Notes: a model not told the origin generated them from the sequence alone. A DNA stretch of 64,000 nucleotides from Archangium sp. (GCA_030695565.1 JAUYRZ010000090.1:1-64000); one strand, 5' to 3'; shown: positions 17,907 to 28,128, counted from the stretch's first letter. Program-made: numbers and translations.

Positions 17907-18893
17907 ATGGAAGACGGTGGTACTTGCAGCTCCGTGGATGCCCAGACGTTGATCTCGAAGCTGCAGTCCGAAGCCGCCGATTCTCTCTCCGCCTTGGCGG
18001 TCGAGTCGCTGCTCGCCACCCCTGTGGGAGAGCTGATGCCGGCCGAGGTGGTGACCGCCGCCGCCCGCAAGGCGCTCGGTGCGTGGCTCGAGTCGGAGAC
18101 CGCGGTGAAGGTGCTCAACAGCGTGGTGGAGACGCTCGCCCATCGCCTGCAGACCGAACGCCGCCCTCTCAAAGACGTGATGGCGTCCGACGTGCGCCAT
18201 GCGCTGAGGGAAATGATGGGCCGCCCGTTCAGCCCGGATCGCCGCCTGGTGCTCACCATCATCGACCGGCCGCCGACCCGCGAGCTGGTGCGCCAGCTGC
18301 TCCTCGACGCGGTGCTCGAGTTCGGGCGGCGCGCGAGTGCCCCGGTCGCAGGCATGGCGCGCGGGTTGGGTTCGTTGGCCAGCATGGTGGGCGACCGGGT
18401 GAAGGCGAGAAGTGGCGGCCTGGGGTCGTTGGTCGGCGCGGTGAGCGACGAGGTCGAGCGGCAGCTGGAGAAGCGTGCGGTGGAGTTCGTCGACTCGGCG
18501 CTTGCGGGCGTCTTCGGTCAGATCGCCGATGCCGTGTCGGACCCCAGACGGGCGGCGGAGTCGGCTGAGCTGCGCACCGCCTTCTTCGATGGTGCGCTCG
18601 AGCTGACGGGCCCTCAACTCGCCCGCGAGTTGGCCAACCTCGACGTCGCCGGTGGCGCGGAGATTTTGCGCGCGGGGCTCAAGCGCTGGCTCGCGTCACC
18701 GGCTTCTGAAGCGCAGCTGAAGCATTTCGTGGAGCTGCTGGGCGAACGCGATGCCAAGCGCCCGCTGCAAGAGGTGCTGCAGGAGATCGGACTGCTCGAG
18801 GTCGCGCGCGAAGTGGCTCGATCGCAGCTGGCGAACCGAATCCGCAAAATCGCATCCACGCCCGAGTTCGCAGCCTGGTTGGGCTCGATCTAA
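17907..18893 (+). CDS. Conserved hypothetical protein
   Basis: A 328-aa, mainly helical protein without signal peptide. Its central part has a Gly-rich amphipathic segment (ARGLGSLASMVGDRVKARSGGLGSLVGAV) that could associate with membranes; the rest is charged helices. It is divergent from orn with only 13 bp between starts if the ATG at 17907 is used; an ATG at 17892 would overlap orn. No family is recognised. Confidence 0.72.
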   Translation: MEDGGTCSSVDAQTLISKLQSEAADSLSALAVESLLATPVGELMPAEVVTAAARKALGAWLESETAVKVLNSVVETLAHRLQTERRPLKDVMASDVRHALREMMGRPFSPDRRLVLTIIDRPPTRELVRQLLLDAVLEFGRRASAPVAGMARGLGSLASMVGDRVKARSGGLGSLVGAVSDEVERQLEKRAVEFVDSALAGVFGQIADAVSDPRRAAESAELRTAFFDGALELTGPQLARELANLDVAGGAEILRAGLKRWLASPASEAQLKHFVELLGERDAKRPLQEVLQEIGLLEVAREVARSQLANRIRKIASTPEFAAWLGSI

Positions 18894-18902
18894 CGAATCG
18901 AG

Positions 18903-18940
18903 CTCCCCTCTCCCGTCGGGAGAGGGTCAGGGTGAGGGGA
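18903..18940. repeat. Dispersed palindromic repeat, copy B
   Basis: CCCCTCTCCCG and CGGGAGAGGG form a near-perfect hairpin followed by GTCAGGGTGAGGGG. It lies between two convergent genes and supplies the final codons and stop of ygfZ. It could act as a bidirectional terminator. Confidence 0.75.
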
Positions 18941-19823
18941 TCGACGCTGTTGCCCCAGCCATCTCAAACGTGGTCCCCGCCGCCAGAAAATCCCGGTGCA
19001 CATACCCGAGCGCCAGGTGCTGCCCATGCTTCGGGCTCTTCACCACGCTGGTGATCCACCCCACCTTGCGCTCGCCCTGCTTGAGCTCGGTCTTCCGCTC
19101 CGGCACCGCTTCACCGACCAACAACTGCACCAGCTTCTTGTTCATCTGGCCGCGGTAGGTGGCGCGGGCGATGACCTCCTGGCCGATGTAACACCCCTTC
19201 TTGTAGTTGATGGCGTGGTCGAGGTTGGCCTCGAGGGGAATGGTCACCTCGGTCATGTCGACGCCGAACAAAGGAACGTTCTTCTCGACCCGCAGCACCT
19301 CGAGCGTCGAAGCCGACAACCGGGGCAGCTCCCCGAACGCCGCCAGCACCGCGGCCAGCTGCTCGCGCTTGACCACCACGTCCACGCCACCGAGCATCGA
19401 CACCAGCTCACCCACCCGCGCGTCGGCCGGGATCTTCGCCGCCAGCTCCTGCGACTTCGGGCCGACCAGGCCAATCACCGCCAGCTCCGGCGCGTCGTGC
19501 AGCTCGCAGTCTTCGCTGATCAAATACTTCTCGAGGAACGCCTTGACGGTGGCGCCGCGGCCCGGCCCGGTATCGATGACCAGCTCGTTCTCGCGCTTCA
19601 GAATCCGCGCGTCGCCCACCATCGAGCCCTTCACCGTGAGCATCGCGGCGTAGCAGCTGCCACCCACCGGGAGCGCCTCGACGTCGTTGGTCACCATGCC
19701 CTGGAGAAAGCTGGCCGCCTCGGGGCCGGTGATGCGCAGCTGCTCGCGATCAGACCCGTCGAACACGGCACAACCGTTGTTTGCTGCCTGATATTCCGAC
19801 CCCACCGCTTCGACGACAGACAT
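18927..19823 (-). CDS. ygfZ: Folate-binding iron-sulfur cluster assembly protein YgfZ
   Basis: A 298-aa GcvT-like protein. The family signature K-G-C-Y-x-G-Q-E-x-x-A-R is present as KGCYIGQEVIAR (around residues 209-220) with the Cys intact. YgfZ uses folate to support assembly or repair of certain Fe-S enzymes. ATG 19823 matches the family N-terminus; the open frame beyond it runs into the divergent gene. The last residues (SIPSP) are encoded by a repeat copy, so the natural C-terminus may have been altered by that insertion. Confidence 0.87.
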   Translation of the reverse strand: MSVVEAVGSEYQAANNGCAVFDGSDREQLRITGPEAASFLQGMVTNDVEALPVGGSCYAAMLTVKGSMVGDARILKRENELVIDTGPGRGATVKAFLEKYLISEDCELHDAPELAVIGLVGPKSQELAAKIPADARVGELVSMLGGVDVVVKREQLAAVLAAFGELPRLSASTLEVLRVEKNVPLFGVDMTEVTIPLEANLDHAINYKKGCYIGQEVIARATYRGQMNKKLVQLLVGEAVPERKTELKQGERKVGWITSVVKSPKHGQHLALGYVHRDFLAAGTTFEMAGATASIPSP

Positions 19824-19844
19824 GAGCACCCCGGGAGACACCGC

Positions 19845-19851
19845 TATATAA
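19845..19851 (+). promoter_or_regulatory. Possible -10 element of the VKOR-DsbA gene
   Basis: TATATAA is a rare AT-rich heptamer in this GC-rich sequence and ends 9-10 bases before the GTG start at 19861. If it is a -10 box, the transcript would be nearly leaderless. No convincing -35 is visible. Confidence 0.3.
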
Positions 19852-19860
19852 GCCCCAGCC

Positions 19861-21162
19861 GTGTCCAAGCCATCCACACCGCCCCCCCTTTCCGGATTCA
19901 CGATCGGGACCTTGCTGGCGACCTCCGGCGGCCTGGTGGCGTTGGCCATCTACCAGTGGCTCGAGCTGATCGAGCTGCGCGCAGGGCATACGCCGGCCTG
20001 CTCCATCAACGCGACGGTCAACTGCGCCGCCGTGTGGGACTCGCCGTTCTCGCACCGCATCCACGAGTTCATCGGCATTCCCGTGGCGGGCCTGGGCGTG
20101 GTGTGGGGCGCCGTCGCGTTCACGTTGAGCTTCATGTTCATCCAGCGCAGCCGCGCGACGGGTGACGGCAGCACGTTCTCGGGCGCGCTCAAGGTGTGGG
20201 CGCTGCTGGGCCTGCTCTCCTGCGTCACCTTCATCACCGCGTCGATCCAGGCGAAGGCCGTGTGCCTGACGTGCCTGGGCACCTACGCGCTGACCTTCGG
20301 CTTCGCCATCGCAGCGCTCAAGCTCATCGGCGGCCCGGTCATCCCGCCTTCGAGCGATCTGCTGCCGGGCGCGGGCTGGGCCATGGTGCTGGCGGTGCCG
20401 GTGTACCTGGGCCTGCTCTACCCGGGCTCGAAGACCCCAACCTCCACCGCGCCGGTCGTTCCAGTGGTCGATGCGCACGACCCGAGGGACTTCGGGGCGA
20501 TCGTCGACAGCATGCCCGAGCGCGAGAAGCTCACCGCGAGCTGGGCCCGCGAGCAGTGGAAGAACAGCCAGCCGCAAGACGTCTCGATGTTCCCGGTGCA
20601 CGCGCTCAAGGGCAACCCCGACGCGCCGATGAAGGTGGTCGAGTTCACCGACATTCTGTGCGGCCACTGCGCGCAGTTCGTCGCGTTGTTCCACGAGATC
20701 GAGTCGCTCGCCCCCGCGCAGAACCTCTCGCTCGAGCCGCGGTACTACCCGCTCGACAAGGAGTGCAACCCGGACATCACCGGCTCTGCGAACAACGGCG
20801 TGCGCTGCTATGGCGCGCGGCTGCAGATCTGCACCGAGAAGAACCCGAAGTTCTTCGCCATGCGCAGTGAGCTGTTCGAGAACCAGGCCAAGCTCGATCA
20901 GGGAATGATGTTGTCGATCGCCAAGCGGTACGGCGTCGACGAGAACGAGCTCAACGCGTGCATGCGCTCGCCCGAGACGGCCGCGCGGCTGGCGGAAGAC
21001 ATCGCGTATGCGAAAAAGTACGCGATCGAAGGCACGCCGCTGGTGCTGCTCAACGGCAAGGTCGCTCCGCCTTCGCCCATCTTCCTGATGGGGATGGCCA
21101 TGTCGGGCGGCAATCCCGATTCGCCGCTCTTGCTCAAGCTGCCTCCGCCGCCCAGGGAGTGA
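19861..21162 (+). CDS. VKOR-DsbA fusion: disulfide-bond oxidoreductase
   Basis: A 433-aa protein from GTG 19861. The N-terminal half (about 15-190) is a vitamin K epoxide reductase domain with several membrane helices, loop cysteines C47-x7-C55 and the active CxxC at C135-C138. The C-terminal half is a DsbA/thioredoxin-like domain with CGHC (267-270) and the cis-Pro loop GTPLV. It would oxidise exported proteins and pass electrons to quinone within one polypeptide. The next gene starts immediately after its stop. Confidence 0.9.
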   Translation: MSKPSTPPPLSGFTIGTLLATSGGLVALAIYQWLELIELRAGHTPACSINATVNCAAVWDSPFSHRIHEFIGIPVAGLGVVWGAVAFTLSFMFIQRSRATGDGSTFSGALKVWALLGLLSCVTFITASIQAKAVCLTCLGTYALTFGFAIAALKLIGGPVIPPSSDLLPGAGWAMVLAVPVYLGLLYPGSKTPTSTAPVVPVVDAHDPRDFGAIVDSMPEREKLTASWAREQWKNSQPQDVSMFPVHALKGNPDAPMKVVEFTDILCGHCAQFVALFHEIESLAPAQNLSLEPRYYPLDKECNPDITGSANNGVRCYGARLQICTEKNPKFFAMRSELFENQAKLDQGMMLSIAKRYGVDENELNACMRSPETAARLAEDIAYAKKYAIEGTPLVLLNGKVAPPSPIFLMGMAMSGGNPDSPLLLKLPPPPRE

Positions 21163-21519
21163 GTGGTGAGTGACGAGAAGAAGCCGTTCAACAACCCGTT
21201 CGGTGCGCTGGGTGGCCTGCGCAGTGGGCTGCCTGAAGGCAAAGCGCCCGCGGTGAAGGAATCGAAGGTGCAGAAGGGCCCGGCGCGCGGCGTGGTGCGC
21301 CTCGAGCGTGCGGGCCGGCGGGGCAAAGAGGTCACCATCGTCGAACATCTGGAGCTGCCGCCCGCGCAGCGCGAGGTGTGGCTCAAGGAGCTCAAGTCGG
21401 CGATGGGCTGCGGTGGGGTGCTGGAAGAAGACGCGTTGGTGCTGCAGGGGGACCTGCGCGAGCGCGTGGCGAAGTGGCTGGAAAAGAAGGGCGTGCGGAA
21501 GGTCACCGTCGCCAACTAA
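21163..21519 (+). CDS. SUI1/eIF1-like translation factor (YciH family)
   Basis: A 118-aa protein. The C-terminal ~65 residues match the SUI1/YciH domain: GKEVTIVEHLELP, then KELKSAMGCGGVLEEDALVLQGD, ending with the R-x-x-V-A-K-W-L-E-K-K-G element. YciH affects initiation fidelity on poor start codons. There are two adjacent GTG codons (21163 and 21166) and either may be used; it directly follows the VKOR-DsbA stop, suggesting coupling. Confidence 0.88.
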   Translation: MVSDEKKPFNNPFGALGGLRSGLPEGKAPAVKESKVQKGPARGVVRLERAGRRGKEVTIVEHLELPPAQREVWLKELKSAMGCGGVLEEDALVLQGDLRERVAKWLEKKGVRKVTVAN

Positions 21520-21529
21520 GAGCTCCCAG

Positions 21530-22156
21530 TCAGAAGCGGCGCAACACCACCCCCGCCAGCCCCGCGTCGACGGAAACGAACACCTCGCCCACCTGCTCAT
21601 CGACAGTGGCCGCGACGCTCCAATCGTTCGAGTACCAATCGTCGTAGCGCTGCTCGAGCACATGAACGCTGAGCACGCGCAGCGAATCAGGCTGAGCACT
21701 CACCACCTCATCCACGCAAGCCGACAGCTGCGCCCGCGCGAAGGTGGAATACGGCAGCTGCACCGTGAGCATCGACAGCCGCCGCGTCGACTCGAGCGTG
21801 AGCAACTCACGCACCAGCCGAGGCAGCCGCGACCGCCTGGGCTCGGGCTGAAGGCCCGTGCGCGGCTCGGCCAGGTCTTGCGCGAAGCTGCGCAGCTTTG
21901 CTTCCACGATGAAGCCGCGACGCCACGTGAGCTCACACAAGGTGGTGGCCGTACGCAGTCCCCCCAGGAGCGCGCGATCATGCCGGGCCAGATGCGCCGC
22001 CTCCGCGCGCGCCAACCTCGCATCGTGCGGCTTCTGCTCGCGCGCCAGTTGGAGCTGCACCAACTCACCACGCGGGTCGCCCTGCCCGCAGAGCAGGTCT
22101 GCGAACACTGCCATCGCGGCAGAGTCATCGAGCGGTGGGAAGGACGGGGCAGTCAT
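21530..22156 (-). CDS. TIGR02996-like domain protein
   Basis: A 208-aa protein. Near the N-terminus, FADLLCGQGDPRGELVQLQLA resembles the TIGR02996 domain (ADWLEEQGDPRGEFIRLQ), a short motif common in myxobacterial and planctomycete proteins with otherwise unrelated bodies. The rest, Arg/Leu-rich and helical with a beta-rich C-terminus, is not recognised. It is convergent with the SUI1 gene (10-bp gap). Confidence 0.7.
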   Translation of the reverse strand: MTAPSFPPLDDSAAMAVFADLLCGQGDPRGELVQLQLAREQKPHDARLARAEAAHLARHDRALLGGLRTATTLCELTWRRGFIVEAKLRSFAQDLAEPRTGLQPEPRRSRLPRLVRELLTLESTRRLSMLTVQLPYSTFARAQLSACVDEVVSAQPDSLRVLSVHVLEQRYDDWYSNDWSVAATVDEQVGEVFVSVDAGLAGVVLRRF

Positions 22157-22219
22157 CCCGCATGGGACGGAGGCGCTGAGCTGCCCTGACTCTCAGTGCT
22201 CAGCAGCGGTGTGAGCGCT

Positions 22220-24616
22220 TCAGCGCTTCTTGGGCTCCATGCGGCCGGGGCGCGCAGGACGAGCACCGCCGCCGAAACGCGAGGGCTTGTCGCTGTTGCT
22301 CCCGAACTTCGGCTTGGCGCCGTAGGCGGGCTTGTCGCCGAACTTCGGCTTGTCACCGTAGGCGGGCTTGTCGCCGAACTTCGGCTTGTCACCGTAAGCG
22401 GGCTTGTCGCCGAACTTCGGCTTGGCACCGTAAGCGGGCTTATCGCCGAACTTCGGCTTGTCACCGTAGCGAGGCTTGTCGCCGAACTTCGGCTTGTCGC
22501 CGTAGGCGGGCTTGTCACCGTAGGCGGGCTTGTCGCCGAACTTCGGCTTGTCGCCGTAGGCAGGCTTCGCCTTGTCACCACCAAACTTCGGCTTGTCACC
22601 GAAGCGCGGCTTGTCACCACCGAACCGGGGCTTGTCGCCACCAAAACGCGGCGCAGCCTCTGCTGCAGCCGGAGCGGCCGCGACCGGAGCAGCCTCTTCC
22701 TTCTTTGCGCGAGGCGCGGAGACCCGAGGCGCGGAGACCCGGGGCGCGCGAGGAGCCGAACGCGGCGCCTCGATCGGCGCGGCCTCTTCCTGCTTGGCCG
22801 GTTCTTCGCGGCGAGGTGTCGAGGCCCGCGGCGCACGCGCAGGAGGTGCAGCAGCGGCAGCAGCGGCGGCAGGAGCCCCTGCACGAGCGGCACCTTCCAA
22901 CTCCACGCGCACCTTGCGGCCACGGACCTTGGTCGCGTGCATCGCCTGAATCACGCGCTCGACCGCTTCGGTCGGCACTTCCACGCGCGAGGTGTACTCG
23001 TCGACACGGATGCCGGAGATCTGCTTGGACGGCAGGTTCGCTTCGTTGGCGATGGCGCCGACGAGATCCTGCGGGCGAACGCCGGCGTGAGAACCCAGGC
23101 TGAGCGTCAACGCGGTCATGCCCACGCGAGGACCCGACGGGCGCTCGCCGCGATCAGAACGTTCGCCGCGATCAGAGCTGCGCTCCGGACGATCGGTGCG
23201 CTCCGGGCGCGAGCCAGGCCCGGTCATGCGATCCGAACGCGAAGGGCCCCGATCCGCGCTGCTCTTGAAGTCCACCGCGTCGCTCTCATGCGGCGGGAAG
23301 AGCTGGGCCTGCAGCAGCGACATCGCGGCGGCCGCCACGGCCTCCATGGTCGAACCTTCTGCGGCGCGGTTGGCGAGGATCATGAAGTCGGCCGAAGCGG
23401 GCTCCGCCATCGCAGCGATCACCTTGGCCGCCAGGTTCTCCGAACGCTTGCCATCCAACTGCGCGCGCGTGGGGACCTGCAGCATGGTCATCTTCTTCTT
23501 GATCTGCCGCTCCACGTTGCCGAGCAGCCGCATCTCGCGCGGGTCGAGGAACGAGAGCGCCACACCGTCTTTACCTGCGCGGCCCGTGCGGCCGATGCGG
23601 TGCACGTAGACCTCGGGCGAGGTGGGGAGATCGAAGTTGATCACGTGGCTCAACGAGTCGACGTGCAGACCACGCGCGGCGACGTCGGTCGCGACCAGCA
23701 CGCGCACCGCGCCTTCCTTGAAGCGCTTGAGCACGCCGTCACGCTGCTCCTGGGTCAGGCCGCCGTGCAACGCCGCGGGCGAGTAGCCCGAGCGCATCAG
23801 CACGTGCGAGAGCTCTTCGACCTCGTTGCGGGTGCGGCAGAAGATGATCGCGCTCTGCGGGCTCTCCCACTCGAGCACGCGCATGAGCGCCGCTTCCTTG
23901 AGCTTGCGCTGCACCACGTACGCCGCCTGGCGGATGTTGGGCAGCGTGCCCGCATCGGTGGAGCGCGCCTGAATGCTCACCCGCACCGGATCCTTCAGGT
24001 GCTTCTCGGCGATCTTCGAGATGCGGGAAGGCAGCGTGGCCGAGAACAACGCGGTCTGACGCGCGGCCGGCAGCTCGTTCAAGATCGACTTGAGGTCGTC
24101 TTCGAAGCCCATGTCGAGCATCTCGTCGGCTTCGTCGAGCACCACGAACTTCACCTTCGAGAGCTGCAAGGTCTTCCGGGCGATGTGATCCAACGCGCGG
24201 CCCGGAGTGGCCACCACCACGTCGACGCCGCGTTTGAGCGGGCGCACCTGGTTGAAGATCTCTTGGCCGCCGTACACGGCGAGCGCGGTGATGCCGATGC
24301 TCGCGCCGTACTTCTGCACGGCCTCGGCGACCTGCATGGCCAGCTCACGCGTCGGCACCAGCACCAGCGCCTGCGCCTCGAACGGGCGCCGATCTTTGGG
24401 ATCGAGCAGCTGCATCATCGGCAACGCGAAGGCGGCCGTCTTGCCGGTGCCCGTCGCGGCCTGACCGAGCACGTCACGCCCGGCAATCAGGGCGGGGATG
24501 GTCTCGCGCTGAATCGGGGTGGGCTCCTCGTAGCCGAGGCCCTTGAGGGCGGTGATCACTTCGGGGCGGAGGCCGAAGGACTCGAAGGTGACGGCAGGGG
24601 CAGCGGGGTTCTCCAT
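22220..24616 (-). CDS. DEAD-box RNA helicase with DbpA-like domain and long repetitive tail
   Basis: A 798-aa ATP-dependent RNA helicase. Motif I is ATGTGKT (54-60), followed by PTRELAMQ, TPGRALDH, LDEADEML, SATLP, ATDVAARG and HRIGRTGRAG in order. After the core (about 1-370) comes a helical dimerisation-like segment, a charged linker, a DbpA-type RNA-binding domain (about 505-590), an Ala/Pro-rich stretch and ~115 residues of GDKPKF/GDKPAY hexapeptides. Such enzymes act in ribosome assembly, RNA decay and cold adaptation. The basic tail probably adds RNA binding. Confidence 0.93.
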   Translation of the reverse strand: MENPAAPAVTFESFGLRPEVITALKGLGYEEPTPIQRETIPALIAGRDVLGQAATGTGKTAAFALPMMQLLDPKDRRPFEAQALVLVPTRELAMQVAEAVQKYGASIGITALAVYGGQEIFNQVRPLKRGVDVVVATPGRALDHIARKTLQLSKVKFVVLDEADEMLDMGFEDDLKSILNELPAARQTALFSATLPSRISKIAEKHLKDPVRVSIQARSTDAGTLPNIRQAAYVVQRKLKEAALMRVLEWESPQSAIIFCRTRNEVEELSHVLMRSGYSPAALHGGLTQEQRDGVLKRFKEGAVRVLVATDVAARGLHVDSLSHVINFDLPTSPEVYVHRIGRTGRAGKDGVALSFLDPREMRLLGNVERQIKKKMTMLQVPTRAQLDGKRSENLAAKVIAAMAEPASADFMILANRAAEGSTMEAVAAAAMSLLQAQLFPPHESDAVDFKSSADRGPSRSDRMTGPGSRPERTDRPERSSDRGERSDRGERPSGPRVGMTALTLSLGSHAGVRPQDLVGAIANEANLPSKQISGIRVDEYTSRVEVPTEAVERVIQAMHATKVRGRKVRVELEGAARAGAPAAAAAAAAPPARAPRASTPRREEPAKQEEAAPIEAPRSAPRAPRVSAPRVSAPRAKKEEAAPVAAAPAAAEAAPRFGGDKPRFGGDKPRFGDKPKFGGDKAKPAYGDKPKFGDKPAYGDKPAYGDKPKFGDKPRYGDKPKFGDKPAYGAKPKFGDKPAYGDKPKFGDKPAYGDKPKFGDKPAYGAKPKFGSNSDKPSRFGGGARPARPGRMEPKKR
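22304..22648 (-). repeat. 18-bp tandem repeats encoding the helicase tail
   Basis: About 17 imperfect units, mostly 18 bp, encode alternating KFGDKP and AYGDKP hexapeptides, with RFGGDKP variants at the upstream end and AYGAKP substitutions. Some unit pairs are identical at DNA level, so copy number should vary between strains. The array is in frame throughout. Confidence 0.9.
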
Positions 24617-24975
24617 GCAGAGCCCCTACGCGACTTGGGTCCCCCGGGAAAGTTCTCCCTACCCGTCGCTTTCTTCGAAACCGTGTCGATCTGGCTCAGG
24701 GCCGTTGGTCGACTGAGTGCCGGGCCACTTCGGCCGCCCTGAAGAAGGCGACAAACCATGGAAACGACACTCAATCTGCTCCGCACCCAGCCCCGCTGGG
24801 GAGGCCGCGTGCAGCGCCGCGTCACCATCAAGGTCGCAGGCCACCCATCGGTCGACGCGGCCTCACGACCATGGGGCCTGCACAGAACACGAGCCAGAAA
24901 GGAACGGCTGGTGAGGCGCGCTGATTCTGTTCGGCCCTCACCCTGACCTCTCCCGAGGGGAGAGGGGACCGCTCT
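24617..24975. other. 359-bp intergenic region between helicase and thymidine phosphorylase
   Basis: It contains the helicase leader region on the minus strand and repeat copy C near its right end. A short plus-strand frame (24758-24946) is Arg-rich and overlaps the repeat, so I do not call it a gene. No tRNA-like or riboswitch-like structure is evident. A cold-shock-type 5' leader for the helicase is possible but not demonstrable by eye. Confidence 0.6.
24934..24967. repeat. Dispersed palindromic repeat, copy C
   Basis: GCCCTCACCCTGACCTCTCC followed by CGAGGGGAGAGG repeats the family consensus, with a short hairpin between CCTCTCCC and GGGGAGAGG. It lies 9 bp from the 3' end of the thymidine phosphorylase gene, where it could serve as its terminator. 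Confidence 0.75.
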
Positions 24976-26280
<1,305 letters not shown>

Positions 26281-26342
26281 GGCCGGCAAACTACGCGCCA
26301 CCGAGCGAGCCGGCTACTTCTTGAGGGTGTAGATTGCGGGCC

Positions 26343-26906
26343 ATGCGCGCGATGACGGTTCAGCAGTTCCTCGCACAGGACGAGCGCATTGAGCTCATCC
26401 GCGGAATTGCCGTCCGGAAGGTGACCAGCGCTGAACACTCATCTGCCCAAGGGGCCATCGGTCGCCGACTGGGTGACAAGTTCAACCGCAAGCCCGGCGG
26501 CCGTTGGCCTGGGGGATGGTGGTTCTTCATCGAGTTCGACGTTCAGTTCGGCAGCGAGATTTTCCGCCCTGATGTCTGCAGCTTTCGACGCGATCGCCTG
26601 AAGGAAAAGCCCAGCGGAAGACCTGTCCTGACGCGACCCGACTGGGTCTGCGAGATCCTCTCGCCGAGCAACGCCAAGACCGACCGGGTGGAGAAGTTGC
26701 AGACCTACTTCGCCGCCGGCGTCCCGCACTACTGGTTGGTGGATCCGCTCGAAGGAAGTCTGGAGATCTTCCGCCGCACGGACCTTGCCTACGCACTGGT
26801 TCAGAGCGCGCATCGCGGCCAACGCCTCAAGCCTGAGCCCTTCGACGCCCTGGAGTTCTCGGTCGATGAGCTGCTCGGTGACGATCCCGAGGGCGACGAC
26901 GCCTGA
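26343..26906 (+). CDS. Uma2-family putative restriction-endonuclease-fold protein
   Basis: A 187-aa protein of the Uma2 (DUF820) family with a PD-(D/E)xK-like core: E-F-D-V-Q-F...F-R-P-D-V, then C-E-I-L-S-P-S-N, then K-x-x-x-Y-x-x-x-G-V-x-x-Y-W-L-V-D-P. These residues are all present, so the fold is probably intact. The biological role of the family is unknown; copies are numerous in some genomes and behave like mobile or defence-related genes. The ATG at 26343 is preferred over a TTG at 26334. A strong hairpin follows its stop. Confidence 0.85.
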   Translation: MRAMTVQQFLAQDERIELIRGIAVRKVTSAEHSSAQGAIGRRLGDKFNRKPGGRWPGGWWFFIEFDVQFGSEIFRPDVCSFRRDRLKEKPSGRPVLTRPDWVCEILSPSNAKTDRVEKLQTYFAAGVPHYWLVDPLEGSLEIFRRTDLAYALVQSAHRGQRLKPEPFDALEFSVDELLGDDPEGDDA

Positions 26907-26916
26907 CTCGTTCGCC

Positions 26917-26940
26917 GTGAAGCGTGCTTGCCCGCTTCAC
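26917..26940 (+). terminator. Hairpin terminator after the Uma2 gene
   Basis: GTGAAGCG (26917-26924) and CGCTTCAC (26933-26940) form a perfect 8-bp stem with an 8-base loop, 10 bp after the Uma2 stop and 23 bp before the BMP lipoprotein start. There is no T-run. It probably separates the two transcripts; an operator dyad is the alternative. Confidence 0.5.
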
Positions 26941-26963
26941 ATCTTGAGGCATGGTGCGCCCCC

Positions 26964-28094
26964 ATGACGCTCCGCCTGCTGCTCGTCGCCGCGCTCGCGC
27001 TGTCCTCCTGCAAGAAGGACACGGCCACCCCCGAAGCGCCCAAACCGCCCAAAGGCCTGACCGTGGGTCTGGTGACAGACATCGGAGGCCGGGGCGATCA
27101 GTCCTTCAACGACTCGGCGTTGCGCGGGCTCGAAGCGTGGGCAGCCAATCAGAAATCCGTCGACGGTAAATACACAACGCTGCCTGAAGCCGATCGCAAG
27201 GCGAGCTTGCCGGCGGATCTCCAGGCCCGCATCACCCCGCTGGGCATCAAGCCCATCGTGGTGCAGTCGAAAGCACAGGAGGACTACCAGCCCAACCTCC
27301 AGCTGCTCGTCGATCAGGGCGCCGACCTCACCGTGGGCACCGGCTTCATGCTGGAGAACGCGGTGGAGACGGTGGCGAAGCAGAACCCGGGCAGCAAGTT
27401 CCTGCTGATCGACTCACCCGTACTCGACGCGAAGGGCAACCCGCTCGCGCTGCCCAACGTGCGCACCGTGGTCTTCAAGGAAGAAGAAGGCAGCTTCCTG
27501 GTGGGCGCGCTCGCGGGCCTGGTGGCGAAGGAAAAGGTCGGCTTCGTCGGCGGCATGGAGATCCCCCTCATCAAGAAGTTCGAAGCGGGCTTTCGCGCCG
27601 GCGTGAAGACCACCAACCCGAACGCGACCGTGTTGGTGCAGTACACCGGCACCTTCGACAACGTGGGCGCGGGCAAGCAGGCCGCGCAGGATTTGATCTC
27701 CAAGGGCTGCGAGGTGATCTTCCACGCGGCCGGCAGTGACGGGAACGGCGCCATCCAGGCCATCAAGGAAGCGCGCGCCGCGGGCAAGGCGGTGTACGCG
27801 ATCGGCGTCGACTCCGATCAGTCGCACCTGGCGCCCGAAGCGATGCTCACCTCGATGATCAAACGGGTCGACCTCGCGGTGTGGCAGGCGGCCAGTGACT
27901 TGAAAGACGGCAAGTTCACCGCGGGCGATCAGGTGATGGGCCTCCAAGAAGGCGGCGTCAGCTACGCCCCGGTGCGCGTGGAGCTGCCCGGAAAAGAAGA
28001 GCTGCTCTCGAAGGTCGAAGCGCTGCGCACGAAGATCGTGGCCGGTGAGATCAAGGTGCCGTCGAACCCCACCGACCTCGCCGCCTTCAAGTGA
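26964..28094 (+). CDS. BMP-family nucleoside-binding lipoprotein
   Basis: A 376-aa exported lipoprotein with a lipobox ending LSSC (Cys ~16). The mature part is a BMP/Med periplasmic-binding protein: VGLVTDIGGRGDQSFNDSALRGLE, then LLIDSPV, FVGGMEIPLIKKFEAGFRAG, and GSDGNGAIQAIKEA, as in BmpA/PnrA nucleoside binders. The middle has the family's E-E-G-S-F-L-x-G-A-L-A. It should deliver nucleosides to the ABC ATPase and permeases at 31896-35387. The genes between them probably represent an insertion or rearrangement. Confidence 0.9.
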   Translation: MTLRLLLVAALALSSCKKDTATPEAPKPPKGLTVGLVTDIGGRGDQSFNDSALRGLEAWAANQKSVDGKYTTLPEADRKASLPADLQARITPLGIKPIVVQSKAQEDYQPNLQLLVDQGADLTVGTGFMLENAVETVAKQNPGSKFLLIDSPVLDAKGNPLALPNVRTVVFKEEEGSFLVGALAGLVAKEKVGFVGGMEIPLIKKFEAGFRAGVKTTNPNATVLVQYTGTFDNVGAGKQAAQDLISKGCEVIFHAAGSDGNGAIQAIKEARAAGKAVYAIGVDSDQSHLAPEAMLTSMIKRVDLAVWQAASDLKDGKFTAGDQVMGLQEGGVSYAPVRVELPGKEELLSKVEALRTKIVAGEIKVPSNPTDLAAFK

Positions 28095-28128
28095 GTCCCA
28101 CTTTTCCGACGAGGAGTGTCGAAGCGTC

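Noticed and set aside
19750-21699. 649-aa minus-strand frame over the VKOR-DsbA gene
   Set aside because: Composition is His/Arg-rich and it lies opposite a gene with clear catalytic motifs.
22196-24742. 848-aa plus-strand frame over the DEAD-box helicase
   Set aside because: Repeats of helicase tail read in antisense; no motif.
24758-24946. 62-aa plus-strand frame in the helicase-deoA gap
   Set aside because: Arg-rich, overlaps repeat copy C, no ribosome binding site and no homology pattern.
26343-26906. Uma2 as part of a defence island
   Set aside because: No other defence, restriction or mobile gene is adjacent, so no system can be claimed.
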